This document shows positions 25,350 through 36,558 of a DNA stretch of 64,000 nucleotides, piece after piece (position 1 is the stretch's first letter; each line of letters begins with the position of its first letter). Source of the DNA: Palaemon carinicauda. Lineage: Eukaryota > Arthropoda > Malacostraca > Decapoda > Palaemonidae. The position numbers and the translations under genes were made by a program. Where the stretch lies: NCBI RefSeq assembly GCF_036898095.1, contig NC_090729.1, positions 70,222,613 through 70,286,612 on the forward strand, in the 5' to 3' direction. The notes beneath the pieces were generated by a model, which saw nothing but the letters and a program-made list of their open reading frames with translations, searched no databases and was not told the DNA's origin.

Positions 25350-25476
25350 GGGTTCGTTTATCGGCAGTGAATAGCCTAAACTTCGGTAACGAGTCGTCAA
25401 TATTTTGTCATATTTTAAACAGTATACATTTGATTTGCAAACATTGGTTTTGTAGAGTAGACGGTAAAATAAAATC

Positions 25477-25512
<36 letters not shown>

Positions 25513-25519
25513 ATGGCAG

Positions 25520-25574
<55 letters not shown>

Positions 25575-25705
25575 GATTTTATTTTACCGTCTACTCTACA
25601 AAACCAATGTTTGCAAATCAAATGAATACTGTTTAAAATAAGACAAAATATTGACGACTCGTTACCGAAGTTTAGGCTATTCACTGCCGATAAACGATAA
25701 CAAAC
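25350..25705. repeat. Long palindrome with GA/CT stem
   Basis: The left arm, running through AAACTTCGGTAACGAGTCGTC, CAAAACATTGG-type sequence and GTAGAGTAGACGGTAAAATA into GAGAGA, is repeated in reverse complement from TCTCTCTAGATTTTATTTT onward. Arms are about 165 bp with very few mismatches, and the loop is a short GATTTGATGGCAGAAATC. Confidence 0.9.
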
Positions 25706-26068
25706 CCTTTAATGCAAACTAACTGTATCCTTTGATATTCTTCTATATTTATCACGAATTCCTTCTATACCTCCTCAGACACTCTTATTTCAAATATCTA
25801 AATTATTCTTATCACAACTAACACCATCTAGTCATTTTCATTCCATTATATCTATTATTCCTCTGGATCTTATTCCCTTTCCTTATTCTGTTTATTCGAT
25901 GGGATTCGTTTTTCCCTTTACCGTCTTTCAGAATCTATTTTTAGCCACTGGCAACCAAATCCCCCCTTCCCCCGTCTCCTACCGTCTCCCCTGCGAGTCC
26001 ACCCAGCCTATCTCATCACTCCCCCCACCTTCATCCTTCCCTGTTCTAGGTCTGTAACCTTCTGCGTC

Positions 26069-26073
<5 letters not shown>

Positions 26074-26149
<76 letters not shown>
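26074..26149. repeat. (CT)n microsatellite
   Basis: About 37 CT repeats inside the DNA transposon. A second (CT)n tract lies at 26607-26665. The Arg-Glu ORF on the minus strand is an artefact. Confidence 0.95.
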
Positions 26150-26154
<5 letters not shown>

Positions 26155-26603
26155 CAATACAGTACTTACAAATAGATGAAGAAACCAAAATCGGTTTTCT
26201 TGAAGTGTCAATTAAATACAAAACGAAAAAATTATACCGTGTATACATCCATTTCAATCATAGCTTAAAATACGGTAACCGATTTCGTCCGCAAACTATT
26301 TTTTAGGAAACACCATTCTATTCCAGAAAATTTTTACTCTTTAAATGTCAATTGCGCTATAATAAAACATGTACTTATGTTGTTAAATTTCGGGTGTGTT
26401 TTAAAAATCGAGTATTGCTAACTTATTTTTGTTTTACTTTTGGCTGTGATCACATCAGCTGATGTCTAGCTTCCGCGCGAATACAATAACAAATAATTGT
26501 TTACACCATTTCTTAATTTATTCAAACCATCTATACAGTTAATATTACATAAACACCAATGTGTTATAACCTATCATATTTATTGTTTAGTACTTTAAAA
26601 CCA

Positions 26604-26668
<65 letters not shown>

Positions 26669-27805
26669 GAACGTTATAGCGGTAACCTAATTGTTCGGTG
26701 ACTTTAAAAATAGGCCTAGTACTTTCTTTTTTTACCTTTTTTTGCATATGGATCCATAATTGAGGTGGGTACAAGTTGACTTATAACTGAAGTTAGGAAA
26801 AGTATTTTGGATATGGAAAGGACAATTATCTTTCGTAACAGTTTAGAATTATCGTAAGTTATCACTCTGTCATTAGCGGCAGTTTGCTATTGTGGATTAA
26901 ACGCATAAGGAAAAAAAATTTCCAGCTTTGCTACGAATTTAGGAATTTATATGGATACGGTAAGTAAAATATTTGTAATAACATAATGTTTACTAAATGT
27001 TTGTAATATCATTAGTTATGACTTAGATCATGTGTGTTTAATACATTCGTTTGTTTATTATGATCGAAGATGGAGCGTAAACAAATGGAAGGTTTCCGTT
27101 TCAGGCGGCATCATAAAGAAAAAAATTTCATAAATGGCATTCATTTCATTTATTTGAAAGTTCTAATAAAAAATAATTAGAACATTGGTAATAACAAATT
27201 CAACATATAATCTATACTTGGTAAAATTGCTGTCAATTCAAAAACACAGATGTATAAATGCGTCTGTTTCTTCGTTGTGATCAGAGATAAACGTAAACAA
27301 AACATTGGTTGTCGTTTTCTATTGTGCTTTTTAGCGTGTTTAGGAAACGCATGATATAAAATCGCCTTTATTTTGATAATTCTGGATTTTCAATCGTACA
27401 ACAAGCTAGTCTATAGAGTGATGGTTTAGCTATTCACCAGTTGTATTATACAATAGATATGACAAACATTAAAATTTGTCTGTATTTTGGGTTGTTATAA
27501 CGGGAAATATATGGTGTTTACACCTATCCTGGTTGTAATTTTAACCATTTTTCAAGTTATTAGAACTTTAAAGTATATTAAATGTTTTATTTATTTACAA
27601 AAACAATTTGATATTATAAAGAAATACAGTATAGTACAAAGAAAGTATTGGAAATGGGTAGTAAACACATTTGAATAGGCAAATTGCTGCTTGCCATGGC
27701 CACAATGGAATTATTTCTGTTAGTTGTGTTTCGAAATTCGCGATTTTCCATTTACACGAGGTCATTAATCGACCAAATTCTCGCATAATTCGGGACCCTA
27801 CTGTA

Positions 27806-28214
<409 letters not shown>

Positions 28215-28281
28215 AGTTACGAATAAGTCGGTTGTATTTTTCTCGGTGTATTTTTGGATTACTTACCTTTTCTACGCATCG

Positions 28282-28311
28282 ATGGCGGAATCTCAAGTTA
28301 CTCCATCGAAG
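28282..28311 (+). CDS. ORF1 exon 1 of copy D
   Basis: ATG at 28282 starts a 10-codon peptide (MAESQVTPSK). If exon 1 ends after AAG at 28311 it joins in frame to exon 2 at 30008. The sequence at the boundary is AAG|TTAAGT, not AAG|GTAAGT. Using the GT one base earlier would give a stop within a few codons of exon 2. The equivalent family-1 exon (copies B and C) is 12 codons and ends AAG|TTGAGT. Confidence 0.5.
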
Positions 28312-30007
28312 TTAAGTACTTTATCCATGAGTTTAAAGCGTGAATGGGCAGTGTAGCCTTTGTTTTATTAATTCAGAAGTGTTTTATTGTGAATGGCGTT
28401 CCCGTTCTAACCGTTCATGGTTCCACGGTCCTGCCCTTTCTCGCTAGTTCGTTCGTTATTACTTTCATCATTGCTATTCGTTCGAACTTTTTACTAGATT
28501 TTTCCTTTACACCGATTATATGCTTTCAACTTAGCGTATCATTATTATTTTACTATGGTATCAGTGTTACGTATCATTAAGGCTTTCTGTTATGTTGGCA
28601 TGCCTGCCTTCGTGCATGTTAGTGGATAGCGTTCCCGCGGGGAACTGTTTTGCTGTTTTTTTCTAGGAGCATTTCACTTTGATGTTATAAAGACTATCGG
28701 TTTTATTTACGCTCCACATAGTTTTACGTTTTGGTTCGAGGGGGACTCTCGCGTAGCTCTTTATTTGTGTTACTGTTCGGTATCTACCCGCTTCAGTAGT
28801 AAGGTTGGTACCCTTGTTTTCCATCTTCCAAGATGGCGTCAAGCTTCCTCCCTTGCCACTCGCTCGAGTCCCTCTCTTGCCATATTAACTTTGCATGCCT
28901 AGCCTTTTTTACGTGATTACGCTTTTATCCATTATTTACTTTTAAGTATTTATAACAGTTCATATTGTTTTTATTGTCACACTCCGTTATTATTATATTT
29001 TTGGGATTTTCATGTTGTGTTGAGGGGATCTCCAGTTGGTAGCCCTGCCTACCACCACCTGTCCACGTGATTCCCCTGTACCCCCCCCCCCCCCGACCCC
29101 TCCCAGAGCACGTCTCTCCTCTTACTCGATGGTTGTTGGCTATGACATACGGGCCAAGTATGCTTGTTCCTCAGTCTTCCCTCAACATTCCGACATATTG
29201 AGGACCGAGATTATCTCACGGGGTGCTACATAGTCTCATTCATCCCGGGCGGTTCTCGTCTCCCCCTTCCCGTCGTCTCGATTGGCCATCAGTCGGGGGA
29301 GGGGGAGGGCCGGGACCGCCGGGGACTATTATCACGTGACCTATCCCTGTGATTGGGCAGTATATCTATGCCTTCTTGGTATGGCTTTTGCTTTTAGCTT
29401 AATGGAATTAGGAATGAGACCGTATCTATATGTTAGGAGTGTCCCCATCATACGGTACCTCCTGCCATTATCGCCCGTAGTAGGATATATTAACCTACAA
29501 TCATAGCATTCTACACGAATCATTACCTTCGTCCCGGTACGTCCGGTAGGCTCGTTGGTTGATCCCTTGGCTCCTCCAGCATTCTCCCACCGTACCCTCC
29601 CGTCATCAGACATTGGGACCTCCGGGCTTACAATACTGCCGGATCTGATGACACTGACACAGTTTATGATTCCTACTATCCCTACGGGAACCCTATACTC
29701 TCACGGACGTTAATGTTTAAGATCATAATCGGAGTTTTTTATTATATGTATTTTAAGGATGTAACTTTAAGTTTACTCTAGTTTACTTTAAGTTTACTTT
29801 TAAGTATTTCTGTTCCCGGTCCCCGGGACTATTATTTATTACTATTCATCCCTTATCTTTACATCCTTTTCTCATCCCCGGCTCTTCCGGGTTCCTCTTG
29901 GAATAGTCTCAGGTTCTCTGCATGTTTAGTCTAAGACTATGCATTTTACTTTAATTTCAATATCTAGAGATATTAAGTAGGTGTTCATAGACTATTCCTT
30001 TTTACAG
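28312..30007 (+). other. Intron 1 of copy D ORF1 (~1.7 kb)
   Basis: It lies at the same place as the family-1 intron, just before the Cys/His module. It ends in a good acceptor (TTCCTTTTTACAG). It contains a C-run (29078-29092) and several chance frames; nothing in it looks coding. Confidence 0.6.
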
Positions 30008-30178
30008 GTGGTCCGCTGTCGGATGACAGCCTGCGCGGCCGTCCTTCAACAGCCCTGCGGACGTGAGGTCTGTAGATCTCACGCCGACTGTGGGATTCAA
30101 ATGGATGACCTGATAGTTTGGCACCCCGACAACTGCCTTGTCTGTTACGACCTTGTCACCACCCACTCTTCGGAATCA
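30008..30178 (+). CDS. ORF1 exon 2 of copy D: Cys/His zinc-binding-like module
   Basis: 57 codons in phase 0, from acceptor TTTACAG to donor GTGAGC (30179). The peptide has Cys and His spaced C-X4-C-X12-C-X2-H-X2-C-X14-C-X2-C, exactly as in ORF1 of family 1 (copies A and C) although little else is identical. A Trp four residues before the fifth Cys (W-X4-C) is also shared. The pattern implies metal binding; nucleic-acid binding by a Gag-like protein is inferred. I do not recognise it as a named zinc finger. Confidence 0.6.
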
Positions 30179-30297
30179 GTGAGCCCTCTATAGGTCGTTT
30201 TTCTACTTGCATTCCTCTTGCTTTATATAATGAACCTTTGGTTTTCATTTCCCAGCTTCGTCTCCCGGGTTTGCTAACCTTATCCCCGTTCTTTCAG
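30179..30297 (+). other. Intron 2 of copy D ORF1 (119 bp)
   Basis: Donor GTGAGC and acceptor TTCTTTCAG with a pyrimidine tract; phase 0. Without removal an in-frame TAG follows at once (30191). Family 1 has no intron at the matching place. Confidence 0.6.
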
Positions 30298-32338
30298 AGT
30301 TCCCAAGCAGCTAAGACCACAGCAAGAGCCACCTTGAAAGTTTGGGTAGGCGGCTCCGCCCGTAACGTTAAGGCCAAGAAGCCTTACATCCTTTCTGAAG
30401 ATTACTGCAACCTGATCTATCCCAACGCAAAATCTTTGGCAGCAGTGCCTAAAGAAGTGGCGGCCCCTATTATTGCCGACATTGCAGCAACCCTGGACCT
30501 TCCTCTCGATCAGGATACTGACATCGGTGACGACCCCGACCCCATTGAGGACAATGTTGCGGCTCTGAATTTGGACCTAGAACCCATGGTTTTGGACGAA
30601 CCGGAGACAGGTAAGGAGGTAGGTGAGGCAGGTGGGTCCGGCGCTAAGATCCCTCTTCTTAGCCCCTCTTTTTCTGTGGCATCTAATTTTTCTTCCTTTC
30701 TAGGTTTTGATGCGAACCGTGAATCTACCCCGAGATCACACCCGGTTCCTCCCAAGGTTAAGTCTCAGAAGAGACCCTTAGTTAGGACTCGAAAGAATCC
30801 CACACTACCCAAAACAACCAAGCCAAAGAAGGCTTCCCTCCCCGGAGCCCCAAGTGGCTTAGCTAGCACCTCCTCTACTTCTCAGGACCCGGGAGTGCAG
30901 CCTTCTTCCTCAGTTGCCCCGGCCAACCTCGACCCGGTGGGTCTCACCAATATGATGTCAAGGGTTGTCTCAGAGCAGATTAGCTCAATGCTTTCTGCCG
31001 TTACCAGGAGACTGGACACCTTAGAAGGGGGACTGCCTCAACAACAGCAGTTCCTCATCCCGGACGCCTCAAAACTCCCGCCTTTTACTAAAAATAACCC
31101 GTGGAAAATGGCGCTACACTGCCCTTTCACTGACGGGATGTTGACCATTGAAGGCTTTGGAACCCGGCCCATTGAAGACTTTGAATTCTTCCCTCCCGGC
31201 CTTCAATTCCCCTTCCCCGGCTTCGCCCGGCTAACGGAAGAAGCTCTTGTCCGGCTAGATAAGGTCCCTAAGGAGACCGTTATCTTCCCAAAAGAACAGG
31301 CTCAGTCTGTTTGGGTTAGAACCCTGAACGAGTGGGGTTGCACGAACACCATGCTGACTCCCCACAAGAGCACATACGCTGTTTCTTGTGGACGCGCAGA
31401 CCCCTACTCCTTGCGTCACCAAGATGGTGGATTTAGCTCTTCAGGCAGTGGCCGAAGACAAACCTTTGCCCCAGCTTCGGGAGACAGACCCTACATCTCT
31501 TCTGCTCCCATCAGATAATGAATGTTGGCTTAACATTCAGTCAACATTTACCTCTGGTAAGCTATCCGCTGATTGTGCGTCGACGCAATTTAGTGAACGA
31601 CTTCCAAGACTCCCCGAAACCTTAATTTGACTCGAGTTCGAGTCCCGGTCTAGGTTTAGCAGGAGCTTAAACGTCTCAACGATGGCGGAGATGTTTTCCC
31701 TCAACTTCTATGAGGAACACGCCTTTAAGGTCATGACAAAAGCCACCTTACAATCCTTGTTAGCGGATTGCTATGACAACTTGGTAGCCAGAAGCCGTTG
31801 CCGTAGGCATGTTTTATCAGAGGCTACTATCCGCCATGAGCCGAATAAGCTCATTAAAGCCTCCGCTTGGGGTCCGGACCTGTTCCCAGAGGACATGGTC
31901 AACTCAGTGTTAAGCGAAGCTGCCAGAGTGAACCAGAGCCTCAAGGTCCGTTGGGGTCTCGCTCCCAAACGGAAGTTCGAACAGTCGAACGTTCACTCCC
32001 GGGGCAGGAAAAGGCTACGTCCTTATAGCTCTGCCCAGTTCCGCCAACCTCTCCAGGTAGTCCAGCCGGTCCCAGTTGCTCAGACCATCCAACCCTCCAC
32101 CTCCAAGCCTCAGCCCCAAGAGGAATATGTTCTCGTCCCTAAAAGCCAAGTGGCTTCGGGTTCGTTCACCTCCCCGGCTTATAACCCTGCCTATGAGTCC
32201 CGGGTTTCCTCTCAAGGATACCAGCGAGGCAGGGGCCTTGGTTCAAGAGGTTCCTTTCAGAACAGAGGCAAGGGGAAATATTTCTCCCGTGGAAAGGGAT
32301 CACGTGGAGGCCGTGGCGGAAAATCCTCCAACTACTGA
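30298..32338 (+). pseudogene. ORF1 (Gag-like) exon 3 of copy D
   Basis: The frame runs from 30298 to about 31390, shifts frame, meets TGA at 31628 and resumes to TGA at 32338. Order of segments: a helix matching family-1 ORF1 (KVWVGG), an acidic linker, a basic Pro/Ser/Lys region, a core with NPWK...EDFEFFP (family 1 NPWRYA...EEVEFFP), a C-terminal half with HEPNKLI (family 1 HEPRRLI), then an Arg/Gly-rich tail. This is the layout of a Gag-like RNA-binding protein. A further possible intron (30611-30703, GTAAGG...CTTTCTAG, 93 nt, frame-neutral) lies in the acidic linker. Confidence 0.7.
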
Positions 32339-32344
32339 GAATCT

Positions 32345-34040
32345 TCAGGTAGGAGGGAGACTTTATGCGTTCAGGAGTCGCTGGAGGTTCAGTCCTTGGG
32401 CCTTCAGCATAATTTCCAAGGGCCTGGGGTGGAGTTGGATAGAAGGGCCTCCTCCACCGAACAAATTCCATCAACTCCCGACACCAGATCTGATCCTGTT
32501 TACCCAGGATCTCTTGCGCAAGAACGCAATCAAAGAAACAAAACATCTGAAGTTTCAAGGTCGCTTATTCAGCGTCCCGAAAAAAGACTCAGACACCCGG
32601 AGAGTCATCCTCGATCTTTCCCGGCTAAACTTGTCCATTCAATGCGACAAGTTTTAAATGCTTACCGTTTCTCAGGTACGGACCTTACTTCCCCGTGGGG
32701 CCGTCACCACCTCCATCGATCTTACCGATGCTTACTATCACGTTCCAATAGCGAGACATTTCCGCCCATTCCTAGGATTCAGACTAGGCGACAAGGCTTA
32801 CACGTTCAAAGTGATGCCTTTCGGGCTCAACATCGCGCCCAGAATTTTCAAGAAACTGGCGGAATCAGTCATTCAAGAACTTCGAACCCAAGGGATCCAA
32901 GTCGTCGCATATCTGGACGATTGGCTAATCTGGTCAGACAACGTCGAGGATTGTCTCAAAGTGACAGATAAGGTGATCCAGTATCTTCAGTCTCTGGGAT
33001 TCCAAATAAATTTCAGAAAGTCCCGCCTAACACCGGAGACCAAGTTTCAGTGGCTGGGATTACAGTGGGACCTATGCTCTCACACCCTATGTCTTCCCAG
33101 GTCCAAGAGAATAGAGATTGCGAAGAATACCAAACGCTTTCTCGGGGAAAAGATAACATCCAGAAGGAATCAAGAAAAGATCCTAGGATCCCTACAATTC
33201 GCTTCAGTGACAGACCTTCTTCTGAAAGCGAAACTGAAGGACATAAACCGGGTTTGGCGCTCCAGAGCGAACAACAAATTTCGAGACAAGAAGACCCGTC
33301 TTCCTCCCATTCTTCGGAAGAGGCTTCTCCCATGGACGACCACCAAGAGCCTGTTGAAATCGGTCCCGCTTCGGTACCCTCCTCCAAAGATAGTCATCCA
33401 CACGGATGCCTCCCTATCAGGTTGGGGAGGTTATTCCCAACACAGGAAGGTTCAGGGCCTTTGGTCCACAATGTTCCAACAGTTCCACATAAACGTCCTA
33501 GAAGCCATGGCGGTCTTACTAACTTTAAAACGTCTTTCCCCGGCCAAGAAGCAACACCTGAGACTAGTTCTCGACAACGAAGTTATAGTCCGTTGCCTAA
33601 ACAGAGGGGGCTCCAAGTCAGGCACCATCAACCATGTGATGGTAGCAATCTTTTCCCTGGCAGCCTCAAACCAATGGCACCTATCAGCTGTCCATCTGGC
33701 TGGAGTTCGGAACGTTGTGGCAGACGCACTCTCAAGGACGACCCTGTTGGAGTCAGAATGGTCACTAGATCGAAAATCGTTTCAATGGATCCTCTCCCAG
33801 GTGCCGGACCTCCAGGTAGATCTCTTCGCGACGGAGTCCAACCACAAACTGAAATGTTATGTGGCCCCCAATCTGGACCCTCGGGCTTACGCCACAGATG
33901 CCATGTCTCTGAACTGGAACACCTAGGAAAGGATTTATCTTTTCCCACCGGTGAACCTATTGATGAAGGTGCTGGACAAACTTCGAACCTTCAAAGGTCA
34001 AGTAGCCCTGGTGGCCCCCAATTGGCCCCTAGAGCAATTG
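32345..34040 (+). pseudogene. RT-RNase H (ORF2) of copy D
   Basis: The conserved part begins with VGGRLYAFRSRW. RT blocks follow: FSVPKKDSDTRRVILDLSRLN, SIDLTDAYYHVPI, MPFGLNIAPRIF and the active site AYLDDW (about 32915), then RNase H with IHTDASLSGWGG, the Glu of NVLEAMAVLLTLK, VLDNEV and RNVVADALSR. A DLFATESNHKL...FPP domain follows. TAA at 32655 and TAG at 33924 (where E has Trp) break it. The frame is open upstream into the end of ORF1, so the real start may lie in the overlap. YLDD instead of the commoner YVDD is usual in DIRS elements. Confidence 0.85.
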
Positions 34041-34063
34041 GTTTCCTCTTTTACTGGAGCTGA
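32396..34063 (+). other. Overlapping alternative frame over RT-RNase H (copy D)
   Basis: Two open stretches in the same second frame, 32396-32971 and 33050-34063 (191 and 337 codons), cover most of RT-RNase H. The second leads toward the YR N-terminus. Composition is Ser/Pro/Gly/Arg/Gln-rich. The same frame is open in copies A, B, C and E. It may be the N-terminal extension of the recombinase ORF, or a by-product of codon bias. Confidence 0.45.
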
Positions 34064-35145
34064 GTCTCCACCCTCGCCAGATTCCCAACCCTATTTTAAC
34101 CCAAATAGTACAAACGCGCACTGTGTTCGCTTCCTCAAACATTCGGAACGCCCTAACTTTATGGACTTCATGAAGTTTGCGGCCCACAAAGGGGCTAACA
34201 TAGATCCCCAGAATACTTTATTCTTAGAATCAGATAAGAGACTCCACTCTTCGTCAATATGACTCAGCGGTCAAAAAACTAGCAAAGTTTTTGAAGGATT
34301 CTAATATTGTCTTTATGACATTAAACCTAACGGTTACCTTTTTCAGAACCTTGTTTGAGTCAGGTTTGGCAGCTAACACTATTACTACCATTAAGTCTGC
34401 CTTGAAGAAAATTTTCCTGGTCGGGTTTAATATAGATCTAACAGACTCATTGCTAGCTTCAATTCCAAGAGCTTGTGCCAGACTGAAACCATCCATTCGT
34501 CCTAACTCGGTTTCCTGGTTTCTCAATGATGTCCTCAAACTGGCGTCAGAAACCATCAACGACTCATGTGAGTATATACCTCTACTCAGAAAAACTCTAT
34601 TCCTTATGAGTTTAGCATCCGGCGCTAGAATTTCGGAATTGGCGGCCTTGTCAAGAGATCCAGGCCACATCGAGTTCCTTCCATCAGGAGAAGTTCTCCT
34701 CTCCCCAGACAAGGTCTTCTTGGCCAAAAATGAAGACCCTCAGAACAGATGGTCCTCCTGGAAAATTATCCCGTTCCTTCAGGATCCTTCCCTGTGTCCT
34801 GTTACCACTCTAAAGCCCTTTCTATCGAGGACTTCCTATAAGACCTCAGGACCCTTGTTCGTCAGAGAGCAGGGAGGGACTATAACTTTAAAAGGGATCA
34901 GGCAACAGATTCTGTATTTTATCAAACAGGCTAATCCTGAGTCTTTCCCTCACGTCCATAACATACGGGCGGTAGCAACCTCAATAAATTTTTTCCATCA
35001 CATGAACTTTGCAGATCTTACTAAATATACCGGATGGAAATCCCCGTCAGTGTTCAGGCGGCACTATCTTAAACATCTAGAGGCCCTTCAACTCGCTACC
35101 GTAGCCGCAGGGAGCGTGGTATCCCCCGAACAAATTAATTCCTAA
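34064..35145 (+). pseudogene. Tyrosine recombinase (YR) of copy D
   Basis: N-terminal core-binding part includes FLKHSERPNFMDFMKF and a conserved RQYDSAVKKL block. The catalytic part carries the R of SGARISEL, the H-X2-R of HNIR, the Trp of YTGWKSPS and the Tyr of RRHYLKH, in the right order for a lambda-integrase-type enzyme that would insert a circular cDNA. It is broken by a frameshift near 34030 and a 2-nt loss near 34243. The catalytic half (34291-35145) is open to a TAA-closed end after AAGSVVS. Confidence 0.85.
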
Positions 35146-35562
35146 TTAATTCCTGAATTTACTATGTCTGCCATCTTCTTCCTCTTACCTGCCTCACTTA
35201 CAGTTCCTACCTGAGTTCAGTTTGTTATGTCACACCCATGGGTGTCCCCATGTCTTAGATATTGTTTATCTCTATTATTAATTGTCATATTTACATTTTG
35301 TCCTGCGAACTGTATTTCTTTTATGTCCAGTTTTATATGGTATTATCTAAGATATTCTGACCTCAGATCATATTTTGATTTCAAGTTTTACTTTTACATC
35401 TTGCCATCCCTTCCTGGGATATTATATCCTGTAAGTTTTTGATGTTATAAAGGACTATCGTCTACTACTACAACTCTTGATTAAACTACTGTTATGTTAT
35501 GTTGATTTTAATTTGTTCCCTTATATTTACTGAAGTTTGGGTTCGTTTCTCTGGTACTATTT
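35146..35562 (+). other. Copy D sequence between YR and internal complementary region
   Basis: AT-rich, with no gene seen. It is comparable to the ~850-bp 3' non-coding stretch of family 1. Confidence 0.5.
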
Positions 35563-35648
35563 CACTGGCCGGCACAGGTTGAGCCCAGAAAAGGGATTTT
35601 GACGAAGGAAAAATCTATTTCTGGGCGAGAGACCTGTGCCGCCCAGTG
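35563..35648 (+). repeat. Internal complementary region of copy D
   Basis: It reads CACTGGCCGGCACAGGTTGAG (reverse complement of the left tip) followed by AAAGGGATTTTGACGAAGG and CGAGAGACCTGTGCCGCCCAG (reverse complement of the right tip). Such a region is thought to template end completion and circle formation in DIRS elements. Confidence 0.85.
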
Positions 35649-35692
35649 AACCCACCCTAGTTGTCCCCCCCTGATCAGACCCCAAACTTAGG

Positions 35693-36010
35693 GGTGCTAT
35701 AAGGAGTGCTGGGCAAGCGTGGGTAGAGTTAGTAGTACTAGTCTGCGCGGCAGGGGAGGTTGAACCGCACCTCACTATTGAGGGATTTTGAAGAGGAGAT
35801 ATCTAAATGGTACGAGACCTCTGGTCTGTTACGCCCTAGATTATACCGACACCAATAGGTGAGCGAGCTAGTTCAACCTAGCATTCCTATACATTTTTTC
35901 TCTGGTAATATTTTAGCAGTTATATTCCTTAGAAATGGTGCTATAGGAGCATTTCACTGGGCGGCACAGGTCTCTCGCCCAGAAATAGATTTTTCCTTCG
36001 TCAAAATCCC
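35693..36010 (+). repeat. Right ITR of copy D
   Basis: Inverted copy of the left ITR, with an extra ~35-bp tip (AGAAATAGATTTTTCCTTCG onward) that matches the core of the internal complementary region. It ends AAAATCCC, immediately before (TA)n. Confidence 0.9.
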
Positions 36011-36488
<478 letters not shown>

Positions 36489-36558
36489 TTCAGCCTGTAG
36501 CTCCTTGCTTTGGTCGGATTTTCCTTGAGTGCGTTTTTCATCTGCTTACATCGCCGTT

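Larger units (their letters stand above)
24865..27803. mobile_element. DNA transposon with CAGTAGGGTCCCGAATTA terminal repeats, inserted in (TA)n
   Basis: The left end CAGTAGGGTCCCGAATTAAGCG (24865) is mirrored at the right end (reverse complement begins CAGTAGGGTCCCGAATTATGCG, ends 27803). Both are flanked by TA, as for mariner/pogo-type elements. The 2.94-kb interior has no transposase that I can recognise. It contains a long palindrome (25350-25705), three (CT)n or (GA)n tracts (25481-25574, 26074-26149, 26607-26665) and AT-rich sequence. It is probably non-autonomous. Confidence 0.8.

Noticed and set aside
26008..26211. Arg-Glu or Ser-Leu repeat ORFs over GA/CT tracts (also 2625-2912 and 25415-25684)
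   Set aside because: Microsatellite translation artefacts.
31625..31660. TTCGAGTCCCGGT resembling a tRNA T-loop
   Set aside because: Lies inside ORF1 coding sequence of copy D and has no matching tRNA body.
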